A program made the translations under genes and the position numbers. DNA of 17,486 bases from Acidobacteriota bacterium (GTDB taxonomy: Bacteria > Acidobacteriota > Terriglobia > Bryobacterales > JACQDG01): the NCBI GenBank assembly GCA_016201195.1, contig JACQDI010000756.1, positions 1 through 17,486 on the forward strand, written 5' to 3'. Shown in pieces: positions 7,099-14,970 of the stretch. How positions within the stretch are numbered: the first letter of the stretch is position 1; every line of letters starts with the position of its first letter. The notes beneath the pieces are model-generated. The model was not told the DNA's origin and made no database searches. It saw only the letters and a program-made list of their open reading frames with translations.

Positions 7099-7644
7099 AT
7101 GAGCACTGCCGTCAAAAAGCTGACCTGGGACGATATCAAGGACTGGCCCGAATCCCACGGCCGCACCGAGATCGTCGATGGAGAGCTGATCATGTCGCCT
7201 GTACCTGGGGGCCCGCACCAGAGAGCGTGCACTCGTCTGGGTATGCGGATTGGACCGTTCATTGATAAACGAAAGTTGGGTGAGTTTTTTTCGAGCCCGA
7301 TGCACGTCATCCTGGCCAAACACGTGGAGTACGAGCCGGATCTCTGCTTCATTGTCAGGAAGCGTCTCCGCATTTTGACGGGGCCGACCATCGATGGCCC
7401 TCCGGACCTGATCATCGAGGTGATTTCTGAGTCCAACCGCAAGCACGACACGGTAACCAAGTTCCGTGATTACGAGCGCCACGGCGTGCGGGAATACTGG
7501 TTGGCCGACCCGGAAGCCAGGACGATCCAGGTCTTTCTCCTGGAACACGGGCGCTACCAGTCCCTCGGAACGTTTGGGCCCGGCACGCCGGTGACCACAC
7601 GCGTGCTCGAGGGCCTGGCCCTCGACCCGGCAGACATCTTCTGA
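7099..7644 (+). CDS. Uma2-family (DUF820) nuclease-fold protein
   Basis: The 181-residue protein has the Uma2 signature: EIVDGELIMSP (24-34), YEPDL (78-82), PPDLIIEVIS (101-110), a downstream Lys121 and Tyr125, and REYWLADP (131-138). Glu29, Asp103, Glu107 and Lys121 fit a PD-(D/E)XK restriction-endonuclease-like site. The family is widespread in cyanobacteria, actinobacteria and acidobacteria, often in many copies, and its biological role is poorly known. AGGGTGG precedes the ATG, 17 bases after the aminotransferase stop. By eye it is less GC-rich than its neighbours (for example 7260-7300), which fits horizontal acquisition. No partner gene of a known defence system lies next to it. Confidence 0.88.
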   Translation: MSTAVKKLTWDDIKDWPESHGRTEIVDGELIMSPVPGGPHQRACTRLGMRIGPFIDKRKLGEFFSSPMHVILAKHVEYEPDLCFIVRKRLRILTGPTIDGPPDLIIEVISESNRKHDTVTKFRDYERHGVREYWLADPEARTIQVFLLEHGRYQSLGTFGPGTPVTTRVLEGLALDPADIF

Positions 7645-7684
7645 ACAAAGGATGAAAAGGTGAAAGGAGCGGAGGGTGATGGCC

Positions 7685-9493
7685 TCACTCCCACTCGATA
7701 GTCGACGGCGGCTTGTTGGAAATGTCGAACAGCACCCCGTCGATCCCGTCGACCTGAGCCAGCTCGTGGGCGAGCTGGGCGAGCTGCGGAACGGGAATGT
7801 GCACCACCTCGGCGGTCATGCCGTCGACCGAGGAGATGGGCCGCAGGGCGACCGTTTCGCCGCCGTTGCGCGACAACGGCAGCAGCACCACGGGACACTG
7901 CCAGATCAGGTCGTAAAGGAACTGCTCGTGCAGGAAGCGGGTCACGATGTGGTCGACCTCCTGGAGCAGGTGGATCCGCTGCGGGGTGAGGGTGGCGCGC
8001 CGGATGTGCCACTGCGCGAGATCAATCTCGCAGGGCCACAGGGCCACGGCAACACGGTTGGTGTGCGGGAAGCTGTTCGTGATGCGCGTGGTCAGCTCCG
8101 CCAGCACCTCGTGATGAATCTCCGCGCCGTGCAGCACGGTGAGCTTCCCGTAGGTCCGCATGTCGCCCTGCACGCCCACGCTGTGCAGGGGGAGCAGGAA
8201 TGCCTGATATCCAGCCTGCGCGGCCAGCGTCGCGATGCCCTCGTCGGGCTCCGGGTATAGCTTCTTTTCCGCGCACAGGCAGCGGATCGCCAGCCCCGGT
8301 CCCGGGAACGGGTGCCGCCGGAGCACGCTGTCGGGAAGACCCAGGGCGTGTCCCAGCCGCCGCACCTCGTCTTTGTAGAACTGAGATAGTGGTTCCAATA
8401 CCCGCTTCTCGGCAATGAGCTGGCGGATGCGGTCCACGCGGTTGTGGTGGGTCTTGATCACTTCCGCGTGCTGGGTGCCGCCGGACTCGATCGTGTCGGG
8501 GTAGATGGTCCCTTGCCCCAGCATCCATTCCTTGGTGCTGTAACGGCGTCGCGCGAGGATGTGGTCCTGGACGTCCACGAACAGCCGCCCGATGATCTTG
8601 CGTTTCGTTTCCGGATCGGTCACCCCGCGCAGGGCGGCAAAAAAGCGCTTCCGCTCGTCCACCACCTCCAGGCTCCCCAGCCCCAGGTGCTCGAACACCT
8701 CGGAGATTTCCTTGGTCTCTCCCTGTCGCATGAAGCCGGTGTTGACGTAGATGGCGTGAACCCGGTCCGGTCCCAAGGCCCTTACCGCCAGCGTGAAGGC
8801 CACCGTGGAGTCGACGCCGCCGCTCAGGAAGAAGAGGACTTTCCGCTCGCGGGCTTGGCGATCGCGAACCTGGCGGCGGATGGCGGCCTCCACCTGCGCC
8901 ACCCGGTCCGCCGGCCGCCATTCCGGCTTGCAGCCGCCTACGCCAAACAGAAAGTTGCTGAGGATCTTCTGGCCGTGGACCGTGTGCGCCACCTCGGGAT
9001 GGAACTGCACGGCGTAGAAGCGCCGGGATTCGTCGCCCATGGCCGCAACCACGCAATCGCGGGTGGTCGCCATCAACCGGAAGCCCGGTGGCATTTGTGA
9101 TACGTAGTCGCCGTGACTCATCCAAACACGCTCGCGCTCGGCCAGACCGGCGAAAATCGACCGGCGCGACTTGACCGTGATGCTGGCTTCCCCGAACTCG
9201 CGCGTATGCCCGGGCTCCACCTTCCCGCCGAGGTGCTGCGCCATGAGCTGCTGCCCGTAGCAGATTCCGAGGATGGGGATGGGAAGCCGGAACAGGGCCG
9301 GATCCGGCTGCGGGCTGCCGGGCTCAAACACGCTCGCCGGCCCCCCGGAAATCACCACGCCGCGATAGGCCGCCAGGCGCGAGGCCTTCGTGCCCACCGG
9401 CCGGATCTCCGCATACACGCCCAGCTCGCGAATTTTGCGCGCGATCAGATGGCAATATTGCCCGCCGGAATCGAGGACAACGACCTTCTCCAT
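7685..9493 (-). CDS. guaA: GMP synthase (glutamine-hydrolysing), long form
   Basis: Last step of GMP synthesis: amination of XMP using glutamine and ATP in the cytoplasm. The N-terminal class I amidotransferase domain (1-190) has the nucleophile Cys78 in GICYGQQ and His165/Glu167 in FHPEV. The ATP pyrophosphatase domain has the P-loop SGGVDST (224-230). The C-terminal dimerisation/XMP-binding domain ends with the family hallmark KPPSTIEWE. At 602 residues it is about 75 longer than the E. coli enzyme. The extra length lies in the C-terminal part after SVGVQGDMRTY and resembles the arrangement of the long, eukaryote-like enzymes. The gene is divergent from the GlcD gene, with 38 bases between starts, and convergent with the Uma2 gene. 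It has no purine-rich ribosome binding site. Confidence 0.96.
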   Translation of the reverse strand: MEKVVVLDSGGQYCHLIARKIRELGVYAEIRPVGTKASRLAAYRGVVISGGPASVFEPGSPQPDPALFRLPIPILGICYGQQLMAQHLGGKVEPGHTREFGEASITVKSRRSIFAGLAERERVWMSHGDYVSQMPPGFRLMATTRDCVVAAMGDESRRFYAVQFHPEVAHTVHGQKILSNFLFGVGGCKPEWRPADRVAQVEAAIRRQVRDRQARERKVLFFLSGGVDSTVAFTLAVRALGPDRVHAIYVNTGFMRQGETKEISEVFEHLGLGSLEVVDERKRFFAALRGVTDPETKRKIIGRLFVDVQDHILARRRYSTKEWMLGQGTIYPDTIESGGTQHAEVIKTHHNRVDRIRQLIAEKRVLEPLSQFYKDEVRRLGHALGLPDSVLRRHPFPGPGLAIRCLCAEKKLYPEPDEGIATLAAQAGYQAFLLPLHSVGVQGDMRTYGKLTVLHGAEIHHEVLAELTTRITNSFPHTNRVAVALWPCEIDLAQWHIRRATLTPQRIHLLQEVDHIVTRFLHEQFLYDLIWQCPVVLLPLSRNGGETVALRPISSVDGMTAEVVHIPVPQLAQLAHELAQVDGIDGVLFDISNKPPSTIEWE

Positions 9494-9506
9494 AGGAAGG
9501 ACTTTC

Positions 9507-9512
9507 AGTATA
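9507..9512 (-). promoter_or_regulatory. Possible -10 box for guaA
   Basis: TATACT on the minus strand lies 13 bases before the guaA ATG, in the 38-base gap shared with the divergent GlcD gene. Transcription from it would give a leader of only about six bases, consistent with the missing ribosome binding site. No clear -35 is seen. Confidence 0.3.
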
Positions 9513-9531
9513 TCATCGGAGTGGAGCTGCC

Positions 9532-10965
9532 ATGCTGCCAGCCGAAGTGATCAAGGAACTGCGCAAGATCGTGGGCGAGCGCGCGGTGCTCGATCAGCCG
9601 CACGACCTGATGCTCTACGAGTACGACGGCAGCGTGGACAAAGCGCAGCCGGAATGTGTGGTATTGCCGTCGAACGCGCGCCAGGTGGTGGCCATCGTAA
9701 AGCTGGCCAGGCAGTACAACCTGAACTTGGTGGGACGCGGGGCGGGCACCGGCTTGAGCGGCGGGGCGATTGCCCGCGCGGGCGGCATCATGATCGGCTT
9801 CGCGCGGATGAACCGGATCCTGGAAATCGACCTCGACAATGAGCGCGCTGTGGTGGAGCCGGGCGTGGTCAACCTCGACTTGACCCTCGCCGTGCAGGGC
9901 CAGGGCTACTTTTACGCCCCCGATCCTTCGAGCCAGCGGGCTTGCACCATCGGCGGCAACGTTTGCGAGAACGCCGGCGGCCCGCATACTCTCGCCTACG
10001 GCGTCACGACCAATCATGTGCTGGGCCTGGAAGCCGTGTTGCCCGACGGCATGGTGATCCAGACCGGCGGGAAGGAGCTGGACCACAGCGGCTTCGACTT
10101 GACCGGCCTGCTCACGGGCTCGGAAGGCACCATGGCCCTGGTCACCAAGGTCGTGGTCCGCCTGATGCGCAAGCCTGAGCTCGTCAAGACGCTGCTTGCA
10201 ATCTACGAGGAGCCGGAGGACGCGGCCTCGACGGTGGCCGATATCACCGCCCGCCAGATCACGCCGGTGGCCATCGAGATGCTCGACGGGGTGATGCTCC
10301 GCATGGTGGAGGAGGCCACCCACGCCGGCTACCCCATGGACGCCAGCGCCGTGCTGCTGATCGAGTTGGAGGGTTTGCGCGAAGCCGTGGAGGCGCAGGT
10401 AATCGAGATCGACGAGGTGTGCCGCCTCAACCGGGCGCGGGAGGTCCGCGTGGCGCGCAATGAGCAGGAGCGCGAGCTGCTGTGGAAGGGCCGCAAGAAC
10501 GCGTTCGGCGCCGTGGGGCGCGTCAGCCCGAGCTACTACGTGCAGGACGGCGTGGTCCCGCGCACGCGCATCGCCGACACGCTGCGCTTCATCTACCGCG
10601 TGTCCGACAAGTACGGGTTAACTATCAGCAATATCTTTCATGCCGGGGACGGCAACATGCACCCCATCATCCTGTTCAACCACCACCGGCCCGAGGAGAT
10701 GGAGCGCACCAAGCAGGCGGGCGGCGAGATCCTCGAGTACTGCATCTCGGTCGGCGGCTCGATCACCGGCGAGCACGGCGTGGGGATGGAGAAGAACGAG
10801 ATGATGCCGCTGCTGTTCCCGCCCGCGAGCCTGGAAATGATCAGCCGCCTCAAGAACATCTTCAACCCCGACAACCGGCTCAACCCCGGCAAGCTGCTCC
10901 CCACCGGCAAGGGCTGTCTGGAAGTCCGGCCGATGGTCTCGGCGGGGGCGCGTACGGACTGGTAG
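9532..10965 (+). CDS. glcD: FAD-linked 2-hydroxyacid oxidase, glycolate oxidase subunit GlcD type
   Basis: Flavoprotein of the vanillyl-alcohol-oxidase fold, 477 residues, oxidising glycolate, D-lactate or a similar D-2-hydroxyacid. The FAD-binding domain shows PSNARQVVAIVKLA (46-59), GRGAGTGLSGGA (68-79), GGNVCENAGG (141-150) and LTGSEGT (194-200). The C-terminal domain has FHAGDGNMHP (369-378), GEHGVGMEK (413-421) and IFNPDNRLNPGK (443-454), all typical of GlcD. GGAG at 9523-9526 sits five bases before the ATG. The partner subunits GlcE and GlcF are not in the window, so it could work with unlinked partners or be a stand-alone D-lactate dehydrogenase-like enzyme. Confidence 0.9.
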   Translation: MLPAEVIKELRKIVGERAVLDQPHDLMLYEYDGSVDKAQPECVVLPSNARQVVAIVKLARQYNLNLVGRGAGTGLSGGAIARAGGIMIGFARMNRILEIDLDNERAVVEPGVVNLDLTLAVQGQGYFYAPDPSSQRACTIGGNVCENAGGPHTLAYGVTTNHVLGLEAVLPDGMVIQTGGKELDHSGFDLTGLLTGSEGTMALVTKVVVRLMRKPELVKTLLAIYEEPEDAASTVADITARQITPVAIEMLDGVMLRMVEEATHAGYPMDASAVLLIELEGLREAVEAQVIEIDEVCRLNRAREVRVARNEQERELLWKGRKNAFGAVGRVSPSYYVQDGVVPRTRIADTLRFIYRVSDKYGLTISNIFHAGDGNMHPIILFNHHRPEEMERTKQAGGEILEYCISVGGSITGEHGVGMEKNEMMPLLFPPASLEMISRLKNIFNPDNRLNPGKLLPTGKGCLEVRPMVSAGARTDW

Positions 10966-10990
10966 GAAATTGAAGTTTGTTTGTGACTGG

Positions 10991-11019
10991 CTCTGTGATC
11001 TGTCGTGCAGGTCACAGGG
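10991..11019. terminator. Stem-loop downstream of glcD
   Basis: CTGTGATCTG (10993-11002) pairs with CAGGTCACAG (11008-11017) around a 5-base loop, with one G-T wobble, and the stem can extend outward by a wobble and a C-G pair. It begins 25 bases after the glcD stop in the convergent gap. There is no T-run, so it may be a transcript-end hairpin rather than a full intrinsic terminator. The rest of the gap up to 11150 shows nothing else. Confidence 0.4.
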
Positions 11020-11150
11020 TTCAGGGCTGATCAAGAGCACTCATCCCCGGCTTTGAGAAACGGGCCGAACATTCGGTCTCACACGGCTACCCGCGCGTCC
11101 CGCCGTCGAAACGAGACAAAGCCTTCTTGGTCTGTCCATGAGTCCAGGGA

Positions 11151-12869
11151 TCAGCACGCTGGCGCAGGGAACTGCAACTGAGCTTCCGCTTCTGATGCGG
11201 CTTCCCCAACGTATTCCAGCACCACCAGGGTGACGTCATCCCTTTGGGGGACGCCGGCGGTAAATGCGGAAACTGCGTCGAGGATGGCGTGGTGGAGTTG
11301 GGCGGCCGGGGCGGCATAGTGCCGGCCGACGAGCTCTTCCAGACGCTCGTAGCCAAACAGCTCGTGGAAGGCGTTCTCAGCCTCGGTGACGCCATCTGTG
11401 TAAATGACCAGCTTATCGGCCGACTGCAGTTGGATCTGCTCCTCGGCGAAAGAGCTGGTGGAAAAGAGTCCCAGCGGGACGCCGGAAGCGCACAGTGACA
11501 GAACTTCGGGCCCGGGTCGCACCAGCAGGGCCGGGCAGTGGCCGGCGTTCGCCCACCGGAGGAGGCCGTCCTGCTGGAGTGTGGCGTAGAAGACCGTGGC
11601 AAAATCGCCTGGCAGGGAGCGCTCGAAAACGTAGCGACTGACAAGGGCAAGGACCTCGGCGAGGCTGGCCTGATGACCGGCGGCGGTGAAAAGGGAAGCG
11701 ACCGAGAAAGCGCCCTGCAGCAAGGAAGCAAGCACCGCGGCCGAGAGACCCTTGCCGGCCACATCGGCCACCACGGCGCTCCAGAGGGCGGGCGAGGTCT
11801 GCATGACGTCGTAGTAATCGCCGCCGACCTGGAAACAGGGGTGGCTGGCGCCGGCGGCCCGCAGCCAGCCCTGGTCGGGCAGCTTAGCCGGCAACAGAGC
11901 GCTGTGGATGCGGCAGACGATGGACAGCTCCTGGCGTAGGCGCCGGTTCTCGCGGGCTTCGGACCAGAGGCGGGCGTTCTCCAGGGCCGTGGACGCCTCG
12001 ATGGCCAGAGCCACCACCAGGTCTTGGTCACCGGCCGAGAGGTCGCTGGAAGGGATACAGGAGTCCATGTAGAGCACGCCCAGGGTTTCCGTCTCCCGCG
12101 CGCTGTCACTACTGTCGGAATCCTGGGTCAAGCGCAGTCGCGCGAGCGGCACACACACCGCGCTGCGCAAGTCCAGGTCGTCGACGGTGGTGCCGGGGTC
12201 CCGCTGGTCGCGGTCGAAGGTCAAGGAGAGCAGACCGCGTCGGCGGCGCAGGGCGTCCTGGATCACGGAGCGGGGGACGCGCAGGTCGTTCTCCCCGAGA
12301 GGGCGGCCCCACTGGTCGCGCGCCACCCTCATCTCCAGCTCGCCGCTGTCCGGCGATTGCAACAACAGAAAGCCCCGCTCGGCCCTGGTGACGCCCAGCG
12401 CGGCGTCCACCACGGCGCCTAACACTGCCTCCAGCGATTCGGTCTCCAGGGCACGGGCTACCTCCAACACCGCCCCCAGCCGGCCCAGGTTACCCACCCT
12501 CGACGAGCCGACGTCCAAGGTCTCCAGCAGCGACGGCAGGTTGGACTGGGAGGGGTGATGGGTGAAGATCAACCGATAGAGTGTTTTGCCGAACTCGATG
12601 AGGTCGTTCGGCTCGAGGGCCCGGCGCTCGATCCTCTCGCCGTTGAGAAACACGCCGTGCTTGCTGTTGCGGTCCTCCAGGTAGTAGCGCTCACCCATGG
12701 CAACGATGCAGGCGTGCTCGCGGGAGATGCGATCGTCCGGCAGGATCAGATCGTTGTGCACCAAGCGGCCAATGCGAAACGGGCTGGTGGTGATGGGAAC
12801 TTCCCGCCGTTCGCCGTCGGGCATTATCAGGACCAGAAACGGCGGAACCGCTGCTTTGTGGGCGGCCAC
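11151..12869 (-). CDS. FHA-GAF-SpoIIE/RsbU-type PP2C phosphatase
   Basis: Cytoplasmic signalling protein with three domains. The FHA phosphothreonine-binding domain (about 9-105) shows RIGR (32-35), SREHA (49-53) and NSKHGVFLNG (68-77). A GAF domain (about 125-300) follows, then a charged helical linker (297-327). The PP2C/SpoIIE phosphatase has metal-binding motifs GGDYYDV (349-355), ADVAGKGLSA (368-377), YTDGVTEAEN (490-499) and RDDVT (543-547). Such proteins usually dephosphorylate anti-anti-sigma factors; no such partner lies nearby. I chose the GTG at 12869 (572 residues), which has GGAG eight bases upstream and sits just before the first FHA strand. The frame is open to an ATG at 12998, but the added residues look non-coding. 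Confidence 0.9.
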   Translation of the reverse strand: MAAHKAAVPPFLVLIMPDGERREVPITTSPFRIGRLVHNDLILPDDRISREHACIVAMGERYYLEDRNSKHGVFLNGERIERRALEPNDLIEFGKTLYRLIFTHHPSQSNLPSLLETLDVGSSRVGNLGRLGAVLEVARALETESLEAVLGAVVDAALGVTRAERGFLLLQSPDSGELEMRVARDQWGRPLGENDLRVPRSVIQDALRRRRGLLSLTFDRDQRDPGTTVDDLDLRSAVCVPLARLRLTQDSDSSDSARETETLGVLYMDSCIPSSDLSAGDQDLVVALAIEASTALENARLWSEARENRRLRQELSIVCRIHSALLPAKLPDQGWLRAAGASHPCFQVGGDYYDVMQTSPALWSAVVADVAGKGLSAAVLASLLQGAFSVASLFTAAGHQASLAEVLALVSRYVFERSLPGDFATVFYATLQQDGLLRWANAGHCPALLVRPGPEVLSLCASGVPLGLFSTSSFAEEQIQLQSADKLVIYTDGVTEAENAFHELFGYERLEELVGRHYAAPAAQLHHAILDAVSAFTAGVPQRDDVTLVVLEYVGEAASEAEAQLQFPAPAC

Positions 12870-13090
12870 AGTCTGGACTCCAGTAAGGGCATCATACCAA
12901 GGCGGTCGGCCTGTGCCCTTACCCTGACCGGGCAGCGTTACAGTGAAGGGTCTATGTCCCTGTTCGTGGTCGGGTCCGTGATGTGGCCAAGTGGCCACCT
13001 AGCCGCAGGGACGTGCTTCAGTTGGACACTACTTTCCCTTGAACTTGCGATGAGAGTTCGTTTCGCTCCATGGGGAGTAAATCGGTTAAC

Positions 13091-13183
13091 GCACAGGATT
13101 TTTAGCCCGGCGATTGCGGCGGTTGAAACCAGAGGAGTAGCAAGAAGCTTCAAGCCGCAACCGGTGGGCTAAAAATCCTCTGC
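13091..13183. repeat. Large imperfect hairpin, MITE-like or structured RNA
   Basis: The outer arms 13091-13108 and 13166-13183 are complementary in 17 of 18 positions, including a perfect 14-bp core (AGGATTTTTAGCCC / GGGCTAAAAATCCT). Inside them TTGCGGC (13114-13120) pairs with GCCGCAA (13154-13160), and TTGAA (13123-13127) pairs with TTCAA (13149-13153), leaving a loop of about 21 bases. The whole forms one long stem of roughly 30 base pairs. It has no coding capacity. It resembles a miniature inverted-repeat element or a non-coding RNA; I see no clear target-site duplication, and it does not carry integron attC core motifs. Confidence 0.7.
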
Positions 13184-13210
13184 CTTTTGCTGACCGCTCG
13201 CTGAGGTGCG

Positions 13211-13255
13211 CGGCTCGGTAAGTGCATGCAAATCAACGAGCGCTGTTCCGAGCCG
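13211..13255. repeat. 8-bp inverted repeat enclosing a palindrome
   Basis: CGGCTCGG (13211-13218) and CCGAGCCG (13248-13255) are exact reverse complements around a 29-base spacer that contains the octamer palindrome TGCATGCA (13223-13230). It lies 27 bases past the large hairpin, so the two may be parts of one element. Confidence 0.5.
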
Positions 13256-13340
13256 GGGCGCCCTTTGGTCCCGTCAGGGAGTGGTTTCCGGGCTTTTTCA
13301 GCAGCCTGCCGGGCCGGATGAAAGCGACAGGTCAGAACAC

Positions 13341-13682
13341 TTACGCTGGCCCATACCGCTCCAGCATCTCGCGGGCGTGGGAATCCCCTTGGGCGGCGGC
13401 CAGGCCGGCGTGGCGGCGGGAGGCGGCGAGGTCGTTGCGGACGGCGTAGATTTCGGCCAAAGCTACGTGGGCGGGGGCGAAGGTTGGGTCCAGACGCACG
13501 GACTCGAGAAGCAGGCCGAGCGCTTCATCCTGCTTGTGCTGCATGCGGTAGAGCAGCGCAAGCTGATAATACGGGCGGGGGTTGGAGGGATCGGCAGCGA
13601 TCAACGCCTGCTGCTCCTCGATGGCCTGGCGCGTCTGGTGGTCGAGGGCGAAGTCGATGACTTCTTTGCGGAAGAAGCCCAC
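13341..13682 (-). CDS. Small TPR-repeat protein
   Basis: The 113-residue protein consists of an N-terminal helix and about two tetratricopeptide repeats, seen in PRPYYQLALLYRMQHKQDEA and PTFAPAHVALAEIYAVRNDL. There is no signal peptide or membrane segment. TPRs mediate protein-protein contact; the partner is unknown. The start must be the GTG at 13682 or later, because an in-frame stop (the permease TAA) lies four codons upstream. The nine-base gap to the permease gene suggests one operon with translational coupling. Confidence 0.75.
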   Translation of the reverse strand: MGFFRKEVIDFALDHQTRQAIEEQQALIAADPSNPRPYYQLALLYRMQHKQDEALGLLLESVRLDPTFAPAHVALAEIYAVRNDLAASRRHAGLAAAQGDSHAREMLERYGPA

Positions 13683-13691
13683 CCCTCGATT

Positions 13692-14909
13692 TTACTCGAA
13701 GCGCAGCGCTTCGATGGGATCAAGCAGGGCGGCCTTACGAGCGGGGTAGAAGCCGAAGAAGATTCCTATCGCCGCCGAAAAGATCACCGAGACGCCCAGG
13801 GCGCTGAGCGACAAGGAGGTCGGCCAGCGCAGGATCTCGGCGATACCCAAGACGGAGACGACCCCCAGGGCGATGCCGGTCGCGCCCCCCATCAGGCTCA
13901 GGATCACGGCCTCGGTGAGGAACTGGTGCATCACATCGGCTTCGGTGGCGCCGACGGCCATGCGGATGCCGATTTCCCGCGTGCGCTCGGTGACGCTGAC
14001 CAGCATGATATTCATGATGCCCACGCCGCCCACGATCAGCGATACCGAGGCCACGCTGGCCAGCAGCATGGTCATCACGGCGCCGGACTGGTTGGCCACT
14101 TCGGCATAATCGGCCTGGTTGCGCACGGTGAAATCATCGTCCTGGCCGGCCCGGATGCGGTGCCGGTCGCGCAGCACGCCTTCGATCTGCTGCTGGGCGG
14201 CGGCGGTGGCCTGCTCGCTGATCGCCGAGACCTGGATGAAATGGACGTAATCCACGCCGGCCAGCTTTCTCTGCACCGTCGTGTAGGGAGCGAGGACGGT
14301 GTCGTCCTGGTCGCGGCCACCGGGATCCGGGCCCTTGGCGCTCAAAACGCCCACCACGGTCATGGGCAGGCTCTTGACGCGGATCGTTTTGCCGATCGGG
14401 TCCTCGTCTTTGAACAGGGTATCGGCGATGGTCTGGCCGATCACGATCACGTCGGCGGCCCGCTCCACCTCGGCTTCGCCGAAGATCGTACCGGCGGTGG
14501 TGGGCCACAACCGGATCTCGAAATAGGAAGGCGCCACGCCCTGGACGCGCGTGGACCAGTTCTTATTCTGGTAGACCACGGCCGCGCTGGCCATCACGCC
14601 GGGCGACATCAGCTTGACCAGCTTGACGTCGCGCTCGATGGCCCGGGCGTCGGCCATAGTCAGCCGCGAACTGGATCCGCTGCCGGTGCGCACACCGCCC
14701 ACGTTCATGCTGCCCGAGTAGACCGTGAGCATGTTGGCGCCCATGTCGGCGATCTGCTTCTGCATCTGCTCGTTGGCGCCCTGGCTGATGCCCACCGTGG
14801 CGATCACCGCCGCCACGCCGATGATGATGCCCAGCATGGTCAGCGCGGTCCGCATCTTGTTCCGGGAGAGCGCCCGCAGAGCTATCTTGACGATCGTGGC
14901 AAAATCCAT
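13692..14909 (-). CDS. MacB/FtsX-type ABC transporter permease
   Basis: Inner-membrane subunit of the MacB/type VII ABC family, 405 residues. One N-terminal transmembrane helix (about 20-40, ALTMLGIIIGVAAVIATVGI) is followed by a periplasmic MacB_PCD domain to about 270. Three C-terminal helices of the FtsX domain follow, with the signature GIMNIMLVSVTERTREIGIR and the terminal PARKAALLDPIEALRFE. Such permeases work with a separate LolD/MacB-type ATPase and often a periplasmic adaptor in lipoprotein, peptide or drug export. Neither is adjacent: the gene upstream is on the other strand. TATAAT on the minus strand ends eight bases before the ATG. Confidence 0.93.
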   Translation of the reverse strand: MDFATIVKIALRALSRNKMRTALTMLGIIIGVAAVIATVGISQGANEQMQKQIADMGANMLTVYSGSMNVGGVRTGSGSSSRLTMADARAIERDVKLVKLMSPGVMASAAVVYQNKNWSTRVQGVAPSYFEIRLWPTTAGTIFGEAEVERAADVIVIGQTIADTLFKDEDPIGKTIRVKSLPMTVVGVLSAKGPDPGGRDQDDTVLAPYTTVQRKLAGVDYVHFIQVSAISEQATAAAQQQIEGVLRDRHRIRAGQDDDFTVRNQADYAEVANQSGAVMTMLLASVASVSLIVGGVGIMNIMLVSVTERTREIGIRMAVGATEADVMHQFLTEAVILSLMGGATGIALGVVSVLGIAEILRWPTSLSLSALGVSVIFSAAIGIFFGFYPARKAALLDPIEALRFE

Positions 14910-14917
14910 GCAGGTTC

Positions 14918-14923
14918 ATTATA
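14918..14923 (-). promoter_or_regulatory. Perfect -10 box close to the permease start
   Basis: TATAAT on the minus strand is followed by eight bases and the permease ATG, with no Shine-Dalgarno sequence. Its position predicts a transcript starting within a few bases of the start codon. The expected -35 position is GC-rich and does not match the consensus. Confidence 0.45.
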
Positions 14924-14954
14924 TATGGCGGCCAGCGGAGGGGGACGGTTACTA

Positions 14955-14963
14955 TGCTAGAAT
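14955..14963 (+). promoter_or_regulatory. Extended -10 candidate before the small membrane protein
   Basis: TGCTAGAAT, identical to 7075-7083, ends seven bases before the ATG at 14971. This spacing would again give a leaderless or nearly leaderless mRNA. No -35 is visible. Confidence 0.4.
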
Positions 14964-14970
14964 CTTGGTG

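Larger units (their letters stand above)
12870..13340. other. Gene-free region between signalling and transporter genes
   Basis: About 470 bases without a believable gene. They contain a small GTGGCC/GGCCAC hairpin (12983-12998), a 93-base hairpin (13091-13183) and an 8-bp inverted repeat (13211-13255), the last two listed separately. On the minus strand TATGAT occurs at 12892-12897 in front of the phosphatase start and could be its -10 box, but I see no -35. Confidence 0.5.

Noticed and set aside
7099..7644. Uma2 gene as part of a defence island
   Set aside because: Its neighbours are an aminotransferase and guaA. No methylase, helicase, toxin or other nuclease gene accompanies it.
8022..9125. 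367-codon minus-strand frame inside guaA
   Set aside because: It is a frame shadow of guaA, rich in Arg, Pro and Gly with no domain.
13091..13183. Integron attC site
   Set aside because: The arms do not carry the RYYYAAC/GTTRRRY core sites in the expected places, and no integrase or gene cassettes are present.
13288..13308. Possible insertion-sequence end (TTTTTCAGCAGCCTG word)
   Set aside because: The word feels familiar from mobile elements, but there is no partner inverted repeat, target duplication or transposase nearby.
13206..14960. 584-codon open frame on the plus strand
   Set aside because: It is antisense to the permease and TPR genes. Its product is a histidine/aspartate/glycine-rich mirror without domain features.
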